Source: Marivivens aquimaris
GTDB taxonomy: Bacteria; Pseudomonadota; Alphaproteobacteria; Rhodobacterales; Rhodobacteraceae
Assembly (NCBI RefSeq): GCF_015220045.1
Contig: NZ_JADBGB010000001.1
Span: forward strand, 2,597,001 to 2,661,000
DNA: 64,000 nucleotides
Direction of reading: 5' to 3'
Each line of letters starts with the position of its first letter. Position 1 is the first letter of the stretch. Both the position numbers and the translations under genes were made by a program. The notes beneath the pieces are model-generated. The model made no database searches and had not been told where the DNA came from. It was given only the letters and a program-made list of their open reading frames with translations. Below are positions 9,777-18,819 of the stretch, piece after piece.

Positions 9777-11354
9777 ATGGTTAAAGCACGTGAGTTGGGG
9801 TATGACTCCAACGCAAGCGCTGTGGATATGGCGCAGACGATTTTCGGTGACGGCACCACTGTCCTCGACGCGTCCTTCACCGGCGATGCGGGCTCTTCCG
9901 CGATCTACACCAACGGCGGGCTGTCGGACGGTGTGGTTCCTTCGGAAACCGGCCTGATCCTGTCGACGGGCGATGCGGAAGATTTCACCAACCGCCGCGG
10001 CCAAGCCAACCAGAACACGAATACGTCGACCGACCATTGGTGGAACAACGACAACGATGCGGGCTTCAACGAGCTTGCAGGGACCAACACCTATGACGCG
10101 TCCTACCTCGATGTGACGTTCATTCCGGACGGCGATGTGATGACGATGACCTTCGTCTTTTCGTCCGAAGAATACCCCGAATACACCGGTTCGATTTACA
10201 ACGACGTCGTCGGCGTTTGGGTGAATGGAGAAAACATCCCCGTATCCGTCGGCGACGGCAGCACCGCGATTTCGAACATCAACCAGTCGACCAACCTCAA
10301 CCTCTTCGTCTCGAACACTGAAAGCCAGTACAACACCGAGATGGACGGCTTTACCGTCAAGATGACGCTCGTCATGCCGGTGAACAGCGGCGAGGTGAAC
10401 ACCATCCGCATCGGTATCGCCGACGTTGGTGACGCCCAGTACGACTCCAACCTCATCATCGCGGCGGACTCCGTGCAGACATCGCTCGTGGCGGGTCACG
10501 ACCAGCTTGATATCGCGCCGGACCAGACGAAGACCTTCGACCTGTTAGCAAACGACTACAACGGCACGAACGGCGTGCTGCGCATCACGCACATCAACAA
10601 CCAAGAGGTCGTCGCGGGCTCGGTCATCACACTGCAAACCGGACAGGTCATCACCGTCAACGGCGACGGTACGATTACCGTGCAGGCGGACAGCGACGAA
10701 GAGACCATCAACCTGACTTACGAGGTCGGTGCGTTCGACGGCGATACGCTCATCAAGAGCGACGTCGGCATGGCGACCATCGACACGGTGCCTTGCTTTA
10801 CCAAAGGCACCCGCATCCAGACCACGCGCGGCTTGATCGCGATCGAGGAACTGGAAGTCGGGGATCAGGTCATCACCTTCGACAACGGCCCGCAACCGAT
10901 CCGCTGGATCGGGTCCCGTACGGTCGCTGCGACCGGCAACCTCGCCCCGATCCGGATCAAGGCCAACACCTTTGGCGGACACGGCGAGATCACCGTTTCC
11001 CCGCAGCACCGCGTCTATCTGACGGACGGTCTGGCTGCGCTGCTGTTCGGTCAGGACGAAGTGCTGATCAAGGCCAAGGATCTGGTGAATGACGACACGG
11101 TGTGCCGCCTTGAAGGAGGGGACGTCACCTATTTCCACCTGCTGTTCGACACCCACGAAATTGTCCTCGCCGAGGGCCTGCCGACCGAAAGCTTCCACCC
11201 CGGTCTTACGGTTCTCGCGTCCTTTGAAGAGGAAGTGAAAGAGGAACTGCTGACGCTCTTCCCCGAACTGGCGGACAACTCCTCCTACGGTCCGACGGCC
11301 CGTATGTCCCTGAAACAGCATGAAGTTAGCGTACTTCTGGCAGGTGCAGCATGA
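9777..11354 (+). CDS. Secreted choice-of-anchor L / Hint-domain protein
   Basis: 525-residue protein without a classical signal peptide. Residues about 1-225 resemble choice-of-anchor L domains (start ELGYDSNASAVDMAQTIFG, motif FVFSSEEYPEY). Residues 230-335 resemble an Ig/cadherin-like linker. Residues 338-490 form a Hint (hedgehog/intein) domain with Cys340 in VPCFTKGTRI, followed by VGDQVITFDNGPQPIRWIGSR and SPQHRVYL. Hint domains can catalyse acyl shift and self-cleavage at the cysteine. Such proteins are frequent in Rhodobacteraceae and thought to be exported, possibly by type I secretion; neither export nor cleavage is proven here. It overlaps a second Hint gene by ATGA, so the two are translationally coupled. 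Confidence 0.8.
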   Translation: MVKARELGYDSNASAVDMAQTIFGDGTTVLDASFTGDAGSSAIYTNGGLSDGVVPSETGLILSTGDAEDFTNRRGQANQNTNTSTDHWWNNDNDAGFNELAGTNTYDASYLDVTFIPDGDVMTMTFVFSSEEYPEYTGSIYNDVVGVWVNGENIPVSVGDGSTAISNINQSTNLNLFVSNTESQYNTEMDGFTVKMTLVMPVNSGEVNTIRIGIADVGDAQYDSNLIIAADSVQTSLVAGHDQLDIAPDQTKTFDLLANDYNGTNGVLRITHINNQEVVAGSVITLQTGQVITVNGDGTITVQADSDEETINLTYEVGAFDGDTLIKSDVGMATIDTVPCFTKGTRIQTTRGLIAIEELEVGDQVITFDNGPQPIRWIGSRTVAATGNLAPIRIKANTFGGHGEITVSPQHRVYLTDGLAALLFGQDEVLIKAKDLVNDDTVCRLEGGDVTYFHLLFDTHEIVLAEGLPTESFHPGLTVLASFEEEVKEELLTLFPELADNSSYGPTARMSLKQHEVSVLLAGAA

Positions 11355-12424
11355 GCTGGATCGGCATCAGGGACCAACACGGACAATGCTATTTCAAGCC
11401 CGAAGGGCTGGAGCAAAAGGCCAAGTCGAACCCGCTCAACACTCTGTCGCTGCTTCCGCGCGGCACTTTGGTGATGGAGTTCGAATACAGCCGCGAAACC
11501 AACGCACGCCGCCAGAATTTGCTACGTTATATCTCGCGCGATCCGTGGCATTCGGTGTTTCGGCTAGTGTTGGAAACCGACGGCCTAATCACGCTCGTTT
11601 GCCAGCAGGGCGACAAGAAGATCGAATTCCAACTGCCCACCGCGATGGAGCAGGTCACGGGCACGATCACGCTCTGGTACACGTGGGATGCCCCTGCCCG
11701 CCGTGGTCTGCTGGCCGCAATGGGGCCTGACGGAGAGATGTTTTACACCGAACTCACCGGCCCGCTTACGGTGCTCGATGCGAAACGCATCTGCACGGAC
11801 GGTCAGGTGGTGCGCAACGTGAAAGGTTTCACCTTCCTTGCCATCTCGGACGAGGTCGAACCCGTCGGTCCTTGGGCGACCATCGGCGCGAATGCCATGC
11901 TTCGCACCATCAACGGCCAGCGCCTCATTAGCGATCTGAAACCGGGTGACTTGCTGCTGACCGAAGACGAGACAATCGTTCAGATCCGCTCTGTCGCAAA
12001 GCAAGTATTGCCAGCGAAGGGTCGATTCAAACCGATGATGATCCGGAGTCCTTACTACGGCGCAAAGACCGACCTCATGCTCGCCCAGAACCATCTGGTC
12101 GAATTGAACGGCCCGAAGATCGAGTACCTCTTCAACGAAGAGCGCGTGCATACCCAGATCGGATCGCTTGATGACGGTCGCGAAGCGGTGCGCCTGCGCG
12201 GCGCGATGACGGCGACTTACTATCATCTGCTGCTGGACGAGGACGTAACGCTTTCGCTGTCAGGCGTTCCCGCAACTGCATCCCGCGCCGAACTTCTGAC
12301 GCAGGATCGCGGCCTTCAACGTCATAGCATCCTGCGCGACACGCCCGAATTGCTGGTACCGTCGTTCAAATCCAAGTCGATCAAGACGCTCGCCCCTTAT
12401 GAGGCGATGTCGATCGGCTTCTGA
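11351..12424 (+). CDS. Hint-domain protein with altered nucleophile
   Basis: 357-residue partner of the preceding gene, starting inside its stop codon. Residues 1-170 are a beta-rich, LamG-like-looking domain not assigned to a family. Residues about 173-320 align with the Hint domain of the upstream protein: LRTINGQRLISDLKPGD matches IQTTRGLIAIEELEVGD, and AQNHLVEL matches SPQHRVYL. Where the upstream protein has the nucleophile Cys340, this one appears to have Thr177 (WATIGANAML), so it may be slow, inactive, or use a threonine. The stop is directly adjacent to the convergent gene at 12425. The role is unknown; a partner, processing factor or surface protein is possible. Confidence 0.7.
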   Translation: MSWIGIRDQHGQCYFKPEGLEQKAKSNPLNTLSLLPRGTLVMEFEYSRETNARRQNLLRYISRDPWHSVFRLVLETDGLITLVCQQGDKKIEFQLPTAMEQVTGTITLWYTWDAPARRGLLAAMGPDGEMFYTELTGPLTVLDAKRICTDGQVVRNVKGFTFLAISDEVEPVGPWATIGANAMLRTINGQRLISDLKPGDLLLTEDETIVQIRSVAKQVLPAKGRFKPMMIRSPYYGAKTDLMLAQNHLVELNGPKIEYLFNEERVHTQIGSLDDGREAVRLRGAMTATYYHLLLDEDVTLSLSGVPATASRAELLTQDRGLQRHSILRDTPELLVPSFKSKSIKTLAPYEAMSIGF

Positions 12425-12772
12425 TCAGGCTTCGCCCGCGGCGTTCATGTCACCGAAGAACGGCGTCATCTGAGCGACAATGACGCTGTTTTCTTCCAGC
12501 GCGCGGTTCATCAACTCGATCTCGTCGGCTTCGATGTCGTGGCCCATCTCCTGACGCTCTTCGAGAGTGCCGTAGCCGGTCACGTCGAGGGGGTTGAGGT
12601 CGGCCTGCTTGAGGATCGCGACGGTTTCGCGGACAGCTTCTGCCTCGTCCACACCGCTGGCATAGCACATCAGCGCGGCACCGGTGCTGCCCTCGGGCAG
12701 ACCGTCGTCCTGCTTGCGGCCCACTTCGACAAGAAGCGTATATACTTTCTGCTTGTTGGGCTTGTTGGCCAT
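12425..12772 (-). CDS. Small conserved protein of unknown function
   Basis: 115-residue acidic, soluble protein. The ATG at 12772 is favoured because GAGGA precedes it and the product then begins MANKPNKQKVYTLLVEVGR. Charged helices follow (VDEAEAVRETVAILKQADLNP). No signal peptide, membrane segment or catalytic motif is apparent and I do not recognise the family. It is tail-to-tail and directly adjacent to the Hint operon, with the candidate small RNA region upstream. Confidence 0.75.
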   Translation of the reverse strand: MANKPNKQKVYTLLVEVGRKQDDGLPEGSTGAALMCYASGVDEAEAVRETVAILKQADLNPLDVTGYGTLEERQEMGHDIEADEIELMNRALEENSVIVAQMTPFFGDMNAAGEA

Positions 12773-12899
12773 ATCGGTATCCTCGTTTGACGGTGCACTG
12801 TTTCGCGCAAAGCCAGCGCCGTTGCAATTCCCGAATCCGAAATTGCAGAAACGGGTGAACCTATACCTTTGCGCCAAATGCTAGGCTTTCGCCTCTATG

Positions 12900-13063
12900 G
12901 ATTCTGCAGTCGCATTATCCCACGCTACAGTTGATGTGGCCGGTCCGCGCTGGATGTCCCATTCCACACCATGCGGAGCGTCGCTTCAGTCTTTCATCTC
13001 CCCGGACCGTCTTCGGTCCTAGGGAAACTCTTCCCCCGCCCTTTGTGGCGGGGTTTCTTTTTT
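12900..13063 (+). ncRNA. Candidate small RNA ending in an intrinsic terminator
   Basis: The 332-base gap at 12773-13104 has no convincing ORF. Its 3' part contains three consecutive hairpins on the plus strand: GGACCG-TCTT-CGGTCC, GGGAA-ACTC-TTCCC, and the strong terminator stem CCCCGCC/GGCGGGG with TTTCTTTTTT. A CTCCCC single-stranded segment precedes the hairpins, as in some alphaproteobacterial regulatory RNAs. The plus-strand terminator has no plus-strand gene upstream: both flanking genes, the small protein at 12425-12772 and dapD, lie on the minus strand. This points to an independent transcript. The 5' end is not defined; no clear promoter was picked. Confidence 0.45.
13034..13063 (+). 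terminator. Strong intrinsic terminator
   Basis: Stem CCCCGCC (13034-13040) with GGCGGGG (13047-13053), loop CTTTGT, followed by TTTCTTTTTT. Orientation is plus strand, toward the 3' end of dapD. Confidence 0.88.
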
Positions 13064-13104
13064 CCTGAAACGAAAAGGGCGCCCGAAGGCGCCCTGATGT
13101 CCAC

Positions 13105-13932
13105 TTAGTCGCGGAGCAGCTCGTTGATGCCCGTCTTGGAGCGGGTCTTTTCGTCGACGCGCTTCACGATGACGGCGCAGTACAGGTTGACGTTGTTCTT
13201 CGACGGCATAGAGCCTGCAACGACTACCGAGTACGGCGGCACTTCACCGTACATGACTTCGCCGGTTTCGCGGTCGACGATCTTGGTCGACTTGCCGATG
13301 AAGACGCCCATGCCGAGCACCGAACCTTCGCGAACGATACAACCTTCGACGACTTCCGAGCGTGCACCGATGAAGCAGTTGTCTTCGATGATGGTCGGAC
13401 CAGCCTGCATCGGCTCCAGAACGCCGCCGATGCCGACGCCGCCCGAAAGGTGGACGTTCTTACCGATCTGCGCGCAGGAACCAACGGTGGCCCAGGTGTC
13501 GACCATGGTACCTTCGTCAACGTAAGCGCCGAGGTTGACGAACGACGGCATCAGCACGACGCCCTTGGCGATGTAGGCCGACTTGCGGACAACAGCGTTC
13601 GGCACAGCGCGCAAACCTGCAGCGCGGAACTGGTTGTCGCCCCAGCCTTTGAACTTGCTGTCGACCTTGTCCCACCAGTTGTGACCCTGCGGACCGCCTT
13701 CGTGGAGCTCCATGTCCTTGATGCGGAAGCCGAGCAGAACAGCTTTCTTCGCCCACTGGTTGACATGCCAGTCGCCGCTTTCCAGCTTTTCGGCAACGCG
13801 CAGGCTGCCGCTGTCGAGCGCGTTCAGCGTATCCTCGATCGCTTCACGGGTTTCGCCGGTAGTAGCGGGGGTGATCGTATCGCGGGCTTCCCACGCGGCT
13901 TCGATAGCTGCTTCGAGCTGGGCGTTAGACAT
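13105..13932 (-). CDS. dapD: Tetrahydrodipicolinate N-succinyltransferase
   Basis: Transfers succinyl from succinyl-CoA to tetrahydrodipicolinate in the succinylase branch of DAP/lysine synthesis. The 275-residue product has the usual length, an N-terminal helical domain and a left-handed beta-helix of hexapeptide repeats ([48 protein letters not shown]). The ATG at 13932 is chosen over a start 46 codons upstream because the family starts [14 protein letters not shown] and a GAGAGG precedes it. It is divergent from the LOG-family gene. Confidence 0.95.
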   Translation of the reverse strand: MSNAQLEAAIEAAWEARDTITPATTGETREAIEDTLNALDSGSLRVAEKLESGDWHVNQWAKKAVLLGFRIKDMELHEGGPQGHNWWDKVDSKFKGWGDNQFRAAGLRAVPNAVVRKSAYIAKGVVLMPSFVNLGAYVDEGTMVDTWATVGSCAQIGKNVHLSGGVGIGGVLEPMQAGPTIIEDNCFIGARSEVVEGCIVREGSVLGMGVFIGKSTKIVDRETGEVMYGEVPPYSVVVAGSMPSKNNVNLYCAVIVKRVDEKTRSKTGINELLRD

Positions 13933-14008
13933 GTGGCCTCTCGGTGTTAAGTATGAGGGTGAACCTTCCGAGGGGCTATAGACCGAATACCCCTCGCAGA
14001 GCAACAAA

Positions 14009-14872
14009 ATGGACGACCCTATGACCAAGAGCCACCGCCGCCACCCCCTCCGTTTCAGCGGCGAGGACAAACAAACCGCAAAAACAGTCCCTGATACGCC
14101 CCAAACGCGGTCGCCGACCTACAAGCTCGCATTCGCCGATACGGATTTTCTTCTGCGCGAAGATATGCGCCCGCTGCGTTTCCAGCTGGAGCTTCTGAAG
14201 CCCGAACTTGCGATGGACGAAGCCGGCGTGAATTCGACCGTCGTCCTGTTCGGCGGCGCACGCATTCCGTCGCCGGAGAAGCGCGAAACAGCGCGGACAA
14301 AGACGCTGGCCGATCTCACGAAGTACTACGCCGAAGCCCAGAAGTTCGCTGAAATCATCACGAAGCGTTCGATGGCCGATGGCGGCACCGAAAACGTCAT
14401 CGCTACGGGCGGCGGTCCCGGCGTGATGGAAGCAGGCAACAGAGGCGCTGCCGACGCGGGCGGTCGTTCGATCGGCCTGAACATTGTTCTTCCGCACGAG
14501 CAGGCTCCGAACCCCTATGTGACGCCCGAGCTGTGCTTCAACTTCCACTACTTCGCGATCCGCAAGATGCACTTCCTGATGCGCGCCAACGCGATCTGCG
14601 TCTTCCCTGGTGGTTTTGGTACGCTGGACGAGATGTTCGAAGCCCTGACCCTTGTTCAGACCGGCCGCATGTCCAAAGTGCCGTTCCTGCTGTTTGGCAA
14701 GGAGTTCTGGGAAGGCATCATCAATTGGGAAGTTCTGGCCGACGCAGGCACCATCGCAGACGAAGACCTTAAATTGTTCCAGTATGTCGAGACCGCAGAA
14801 GAGGCGATCAACGCGCTCGACAACTGGGAACACCCCGACGAGCGTCGGCAGAACATTCCGGGCCGCGAATGA
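14009..14872 (+). CDS. LOG-family protein (TIGR00730), possible nucleotide 5'-monophosphate phosphoribohydrolase
   Basis: Rossmann-like protein of 287 residues. The family signature [14 protein letters not shown] is present together with [14 protein letters not shown]. Characterised members cleave cytokinin riboside or other nucleotide monophosphates to base plus ribose 5-phosphate. This protein has about 70 extra N-terminal residues compared with the short plant-type LOG enzymes, like the longer bacterial group, so the real substrate is unclear. Two in-frame ATGs (14009 and 14021) are possible starts. The stop overlaps gntK by ATGA, which suggests co-translation. Confidence 0.85.
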   Translation: MDDPMTKSHRRHPLRFSGEDKQTAKTVPDTPQTRSPTYKLAFADTDFLLREDMRPLRFQLELLKPELAMDEAGVNSTVVLFGGARIPSPEKRETARTKTLADLTKYYAEAQKFAEIITKRSMADGGTENVIATGGGPGVMEAGNRGAADAGGRSIGLNIVLPHEQAPNPYVTPELCFNFHYFAIRKMHFLMRANAICVFPGGFGTLDEMFEALTLVQTGRMSKVPFLLFGKEFWEGIINWEVLADAGTIADEDLKLFQYVETAEEAINALDNWEHPDERRQNIPGRE

Positions 14873-15360
14873 AGCCAGCGTATGTTGTGATGGGTGTGTC
14901 CGGTTCGGGCAAATCGACGGTGGGCAGCGAACTCGCAGCCCATCTCGGGGCTCGTTTTATTGACGCCGACGATCTGCACCCAGCCGAAAACGTGGCTCAT
15001 ATGGCCGCCGGGCATCCACTGACCGACGAAATGCGCTGGCCGTGGCTGGATAAGTGCGGGCAAGAGATGGCCGCGAACCGCGAGGATCAACCCGTCGTGC
15101 TCGCGTGTTCGGCGCTCAAGCGCGTTTATCGTGACCGCTTGCGCAACTGGGTGCCGGATCTCGTGATCGTCTACCCTGCGGCGGACGCCGTGGTGATCGC
15201 CGAACGCATGTCGCATCGCGCCAACCACTTCATGCCGGTGTCGCTGCTGCAAAGTCAGTTCGCGACGCTCGAAGAGCCGACCGAGGACGAAGCGGTGATC
15301 CGCGTGAGTGCCGAAGGCTCGGTCGAACAGACCGTTCAGGCCGTCATCAAAGCCATATGA
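14869..15360 (+). CDS. gntK: Gluconokinase
   Basis: Phosphorylates D-gluconate to 6-phosphogluconate, feeding the Entner-Doudoroff or pentose-phosphate route. The 163-residue length is typical for GntK-type kinases. It has a P-loop GVSGSGKSTVG, the substrate region DADDLHPAENVAHMAAGHPL and ACSALKRVYRDRLR. Its start overlaps the LOG gene stop. It lies tail-to-tail with a sugar catabolic locus; whether it serves that pathway is not shown. Confidence 0.93.
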   Translation: MKPAYVVMGVSGSGKSTVGSELAAHLGARFIDADDLHPAENVAHMAAGHPLTDEMRWPWLDKCGQEMAANREDQPVVLACSALKRVYRDRLRNWVPDLVIVYPAADAVVIAERMSHRANHFMPVSLLQSQFATLEEPTEDEAVIRVSAEGSVEQTVQAVIKAI

Positions 15361-15384
15361 AAAGGGCGGCCTGTTGGCCGCCCT
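15360..15384 (+). terminator. Bidirectional terminator between gntK and the oxidoreductase
   Basis: Perfect 8-bp stem GGGCGGCC/GGCCGCCC with loop TGTT at 15364-15383. On the minus strand it is followed by TTTTCA and on the plus strand by a pyrimidine-rich TCTCTGTTTA, so it can end transcripts from both sides. Confidence 0.7.
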
Positions 15385-15390
15385 CTCTGT

Positions 15391-16500
15391 TTACCGTGCG
15401 ATCCACGTATTTCCGGCGTCCTGCGATTTGATGCAGGAGGCGATGAACCACATCCCGTCCATGCCAGCGTCGATACCAGGGAGGAGGCTGCCGTCGCCTT
15501 CGCCGCGGATCAGGTCGGCCGCGTCGGAGTAAAGGTTCGCAAACCCCTCCAGATAGCCCTCGGGGTGGCCCGGCGGGATACGGGTCCAGTCACCGCCACC
15601 CGAACCGAGGCCAGCGCCGCCACGGGTCAGCAGCTGCTTGGGTTCACCGAAGCGAGCGAAGGTCATCACGTTCGGATTTTCCTGATTCCACTCGATACCG
15701 CCCTTTTCGCCGTAGATGCGGAGCGACAGGTTGTTTTCCTGACCGATGGCAACCTGCGAAGCCCAGAGCATACCCTTCGCACCGCCTTCGAGGCGGAGCA
15801 GGATGTGCGCGTTGTCGTCCACGCGGCGACCGTCGACCATGCTGTGCAGTTCAGCCAGCAGCGCCTCGGTTTTCAGACCCGAAACAAAGGAAAGAAGGTT
15901 GAAAGCGTGGCTACCGATGTCGCCGATCGCGCCGCCACCAGCTTTCGCCGGATCGGTGCGCCATTCGGCTTGCTTGTTGTCCGGGTCGGGCGCCTCTGCC
16001 AGCCAGTCCTGCGAATAGGACGCCTGAATGACGCGGATTTTGCCCAGATCACCACGCGCCACCATTTCACGCGCCTGACGGATCAGCGGGTAGCCGGTGT
16101 AGTTGTGGGTCAGGATGAACCGCGCCTTGGACGACTTCACTGCAGCAGCCATCTCCTCCGCCTGTTCGGGCGTCGCAGCGAGCGGCTTGTCACAGATCAC
16201 GTTGATGCCTGCGTTCAGAAACGTAATCGCGGGGCCAGCGTGCATGTGGTTCGGGGTCACGATAGCAACAGCCTCGATGCCGTCCTCGCGGGCGGCTTCC
16301 TCGCGGGCCATTTCCTCGTAGCTGGAGTAGCTGCGCGCGATGCCCAGTTCCTTGGCCGAAGCCGCCGCGCGTTCGGGGTTGGACGACAGCGCGCCCGCGA
16401 CAAGGTCGAACTTGCCGTCGATACGCGACGCGATGCGGTGGACGCCACCGATAAACGCGCCCTGTCCGCCGCCGACCATACCCAGTCGTACTTTATTCAT
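15391..16500 (-). CDS. Gfo/Idh/MocA-family oxidoreductase
   Basis: NAD(P)-dependent sugar dehydrogenase-type enzyme of 369 residues. The N-terminal Rossmann motif is GMVGGGQGAFIGG, followed by NHMHAGPAITFLNAGINVICDKPLAAT, with the family lysine in the CDKP segment. The C-terminal alpha/beta domain has GGAIGDIGSHAFNLLSF. The substrate is not determined by sequence; inositol, sugar or keto-sugar substrates are possible. The start overlaps the stop of the upstream isomerase gene by ATGA, and both are downstream of the LacI-type regulator, forming the minus-strand arm of the sugar locus. Confidence 0.88.
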   Translation of the reverse strand: MNKVRLGMVGGGQGAFIGGVHRIASRIDGKFDLVAGALSSNPERAAASAKELGIARSYSSYEEMAREEAAREDGIEAVAIVTPNHMHAGPAITFLNAGINVICDKPLAATPEQAEEMAAAVKSSKARFILTHNYTGYPLIRQAREMVARGDLGKIRVIQASYSQDWLAEAPDPDNKQAEWRTDPAKAGGGAIGDIGSHAFNLLSFVSGLKTEALLAELHSMVDGRRVDDNAHILLRLEGGAKGMLWASQVAIGQENNLSLRIYGEKGGIEWNQENPNVMTFARFGEPKQLLTRGGAGLGSGGGDWTRIPPGHPEGYLEGFANLYSDAADLIRGEGDGSLLPGIDAGMDGMWFIASCIKSQDAGNTWIAR

Positions 16501-17552
16501 AGTCCAAGCATCCTTTTAATCTGTGCGTCATCCCGTTCGGCACCCGCAAAGTCGTCAAAGGCTTTGCCCGTCACTTCGATCAGGTGCTTCTCAATAAACG
16601 GACCGCCTTCGGCAGCGCCCTGTTCGGGAGATTTAATGCAACATTCCCACTCAAGTACGGCCCACGAGTCGTAGCCGTATTGGGTCATCTTACTGAAGAT
16701 GCCCGAGAAATCGACCTGACCGTCGCCGAGTGAGCGGAAACGCCCCGCACGGTTGGTCCAGCCCTGATAACCGGAATAAACACCCTGACGGCCGGTCGGA
16801 TTGAACTCCGCATCCTTCACATGGAAGGCGTTGATGCGGTCGTGATAGATGTCGATGAATTCAAGGTAGTCGAGCTGTTGCAGCAGGAAGTGCGAGGGAT
16901 CGTAGTTGATCATCGCAGCCTCGTGGCCACCGCAAGCGTCCACGAACATCTCGAACGTCGCGCCGTCGAACACGTCCTCACCAGGATGGATTTCGTAGCC
17001 GATGTCGACGCCGTTGTCTTTGTAGTGGTCAAGGATCGGGGTCCAGCGACGACCAAGTTCGGCAAACGCTTCGTCGATCAGACCAGCTGGGCGCTGCGGC
17101 CACGGGTATAGGTACGGGAACGCCAGCGAGCCGGTGAACGACACCGAATGCTCCAGACCAAGGCGGCGGGACGCGACAGCGGCCTTCTTCACCTGATCGA
17201 TCGCCCACTCGGTGCGGGCCTTCGGGTTCTTGTGGACCGACGCCGGAGCGAAGGCGTCGAACGCTTCGTCATAGGCGGGGTTTACAGCGACCAACTGACC
17301 CTGAAGGTGGGTCGAAAGCTCGGTAATCTCGACGCCCGCATCGGCACAAATGCCTTTGACTTCGTCGCAGTAGGTGTCGCTCTCGGCAGCTTTGTCGAGG
17401 TCGAACAGGTGGCCGACAAACGTCGGGATCTGAACGCCCTTGTAACCGAGGCCAGCCGCCCATTTGGTAATGTTTTCAAGGGAGTCGAACGGGGCTTCCG
17501 ACCCCGCAAACTGCGCCAGAAAAATGCCTGGCCCCTTAATCTGTGTTGGCAT
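16497..17552 (-). CDS. Sugar phosphate isomerase/epimerase (TIM barrel)
   Basis: 351-residue AP-endonuclease-2-fold TIM barrel. It has typical segments: GYKGVQIPTF, GYEIHPGEDVFDG with a metal glutamate and histidine, NYDPSHFLLQQLDYLEFID and HVKDAEF. Families of this type isomerise or epimerise sugars and inosose-like compounds. The ATG at 17552 sits behind GGAGGAGG and is preferred over an ATG overlapping that site. It lies 18 bases after the LacI gene and overlaps the oxidoreductase gene. Confidence 0.87.
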   Translation of the reverse strand: MPTQIKGPGIFLAQFAGSEAPFDSLENITKWAAGLGYKGVQIPTFVGHLFDLDKAAESDTYCDEVKGICADAGVEITELSTHLQGQLVAVNPAYDEAFDAFAPASVHKNPKARTEWAIDQVKKAAVASRRLGLEHSVSFTGSLAFPYLYPWPQRPAGLIDEAFAELGRRWTPILDHYKDNGVDIGYEIHPGEDVFDGATFEMFVDACGGHEAAMINYDPSHFLLQQLDYLEFIDIYHDRINAFHVKDAEFNPTGRQGVYSGYQGWTNRAGRFRSLGDGQVDFSGIFSKMTQYGYDSWAVLEWECCIKSPEQGAAEGGPFIEKHLIEVTGKAFDDFAGAERDDAQIKRMLGL

Positions 17553-17570
17553 GAACGCCTCCTCCACTCG

Positions 17571-18608
17571 TCATTTATTGAGTCTCGCCGGGTCGGGGAC
17601 TTCCAGCGCCTGAAGCGGCGGAAGATCCGGCTCGTTGATTGCTTGCATGACCGCTCTGGCCAAAAACTCGCCTGCTTGGCTGACGTTTTCGGGCATTACG
17701 ATAATCTCTTTCCGAAACAGTTTGAGGAATGGGACAGCTTCCTTGCCGAAGATGTCGATATCGGCCCCGACCGCACGACCGATCTGTTCGGCGGCCGCCA
17801 CCGACCCCATGGCCGCAGTGGGCGAGCTACAGATAATGCCATCGACCTCGGGTTCGTGCTCAAGGATGTTCTGGACGATGGCGCGCACGCCTTCGCCGCT
17901 TTCGTCACTGTTCGTTCGTCTGACCGTGCGCAGATACACGCCAGCCGCTTCGGCTGCCGCGCTCGCACCTTCGATCGTATTTTTAGCGTAATACTGGCTC
18001 TGTGGCGGCGCGATGAGGATGAGGTGTTTGCGGCCACGCCTGACCAGTTCCTCGACCCCGATCCGACCGAATTCCACGTTGTCGAAGTCAAAATACGCGT
18101 GCTTCTCGCTGCCTGTCCGTCCGTGGGTCGCGAAGGGGAACTTCTTTTCCATCAGATAAGCGACACGGGGATCATCCGGTTCGGTCTGGTTCATGATGAT
18201 CGCGTCAGCAGAGCCAGTCTCGACAATGTACCGGACAGGTTTGAGCTTATCCTCGTCCTGAAACATGTGCGTAATGATGAGATGATACTGCGTTCCGCGC
18301 AACGTTTCCGCGATTGCATTTATCAACCTTGCCGTGTGGTTCATCATGTCCGACTCGGGGGCGAGGATCAGGCTGATCACGTTCGTTTTGCCAGTCCGAA
18401 GACGCACCCCCGCACGGTTCGGGACGTAGCCGATTTCATCAGCGATTCGCCTAACCAGTTTCTTGGTTGCTGCACCGATATCGGGCGCGCCGGAGAGGGC
18501 ACGGGACACTGTGGGGACCGCGAGGCCGCTCAGCCTTGCGATGGTTTTAAGCGTCGGCTTTTCGCCCTTTTCGAGAACGTAGCCCGACGCTGTTTTTTCG
18601 TTTGTCAT
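17571..18608 (-). CDS. LacI-family transcriptional regulator
   Basis: 345-residue repressor-type protein. The N-terminal HTH is TLKTIARLSGLAVPTVSRAL, followed by the hinge (YVPNRAGVRLRTGKTNVISLIL) and a periplasmic-binding-protein-like effector domain to the C-terminus. It is divergent from the ABC transporter operon with 211 bases between starts, and leads the isomerase/oxidoreductase pair on its own strand. This arrangement suggests that it controls both arms in response to a sugar ligand. A 14-bp near-palindrome in the shared region is the best operator candidate. Confidence 0.93.
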   Translation of the reverse strand: MTNEKTASGYVLEKGEKPTLKTIARLSGLAVPTVSRALSGAPDIGAATKKLVRRIADEIGYVPNRAGVRLRTGKTNVISLILAPESDMMNHTARLINAIAETLRGTQYHLIITHMFQDEDKLKPVRYIVETGSADAIIMNQTEPDDPRVAYLMEKKFPFATHGRTGSEKHAYFDFDNVEFGRIGVEELVRRGRKHLILIAPPQSQYYAKNTIEGASAAAEAAGVYLRTVRRTNSDESGEGVRAIVQNILEHEPEVDGIICSSPTAAMGSVAAAEQIGRAVGADIDIFGKEAVPFLKLFRKEIIVMPENVSQAGEFLARAVMQAINEPDLPPLQALEVPDPARLNK

Positions 18609-18753
18609 GAACGTGTTCCCTCAGTTCTCCGTTCCAGCAGACAGCCTAACTGCCATTCTCCCTACGCACCACACTCCCTTAACCGATATCGATAACGCCG
18701 CAGCGCCGCGCACGAATGTTGCGAGCGCAGCAAATAACTTTCTAGAATATTTC

Positions 18754-18781
18754 TTGCTCCATCTATCTAAAACGTTATAGG
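18754..18781 (+). promoter_or_regulatory. Candidate sigma-70 promoter of the ABC transporter operon
   Basis: TTGCTC at 18754-18759 and TATAGG at 18776-18781 are separated by 16 bases, a plausible -35/-10 pair located 39 bases before the GTG start. The candidate LacI operator overlaps the -10 element, as expected for repression. Confidence 0.4.
18767..18780. promoter_or_regulatory. Candidate LacI-family operator
   Basis: CTAAAACGTTATAG is a 14-bp inverted repeat with a central CG and only one mismatched pair, the classic shape of LacI/PurR-family operators. It lies 40 bases upstream of the substrate-binding protein gene and overlaps the proposed -10. A weaker CG-centred site (GATATCGATAAC) occurs near 18686, closer to the regulator gene. 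Confidence 0.6.
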
Positions 18782-18819
18782 ACTTTCTACAACGATTTAG
18801 AGCCAGGGAGGAGAGAATC

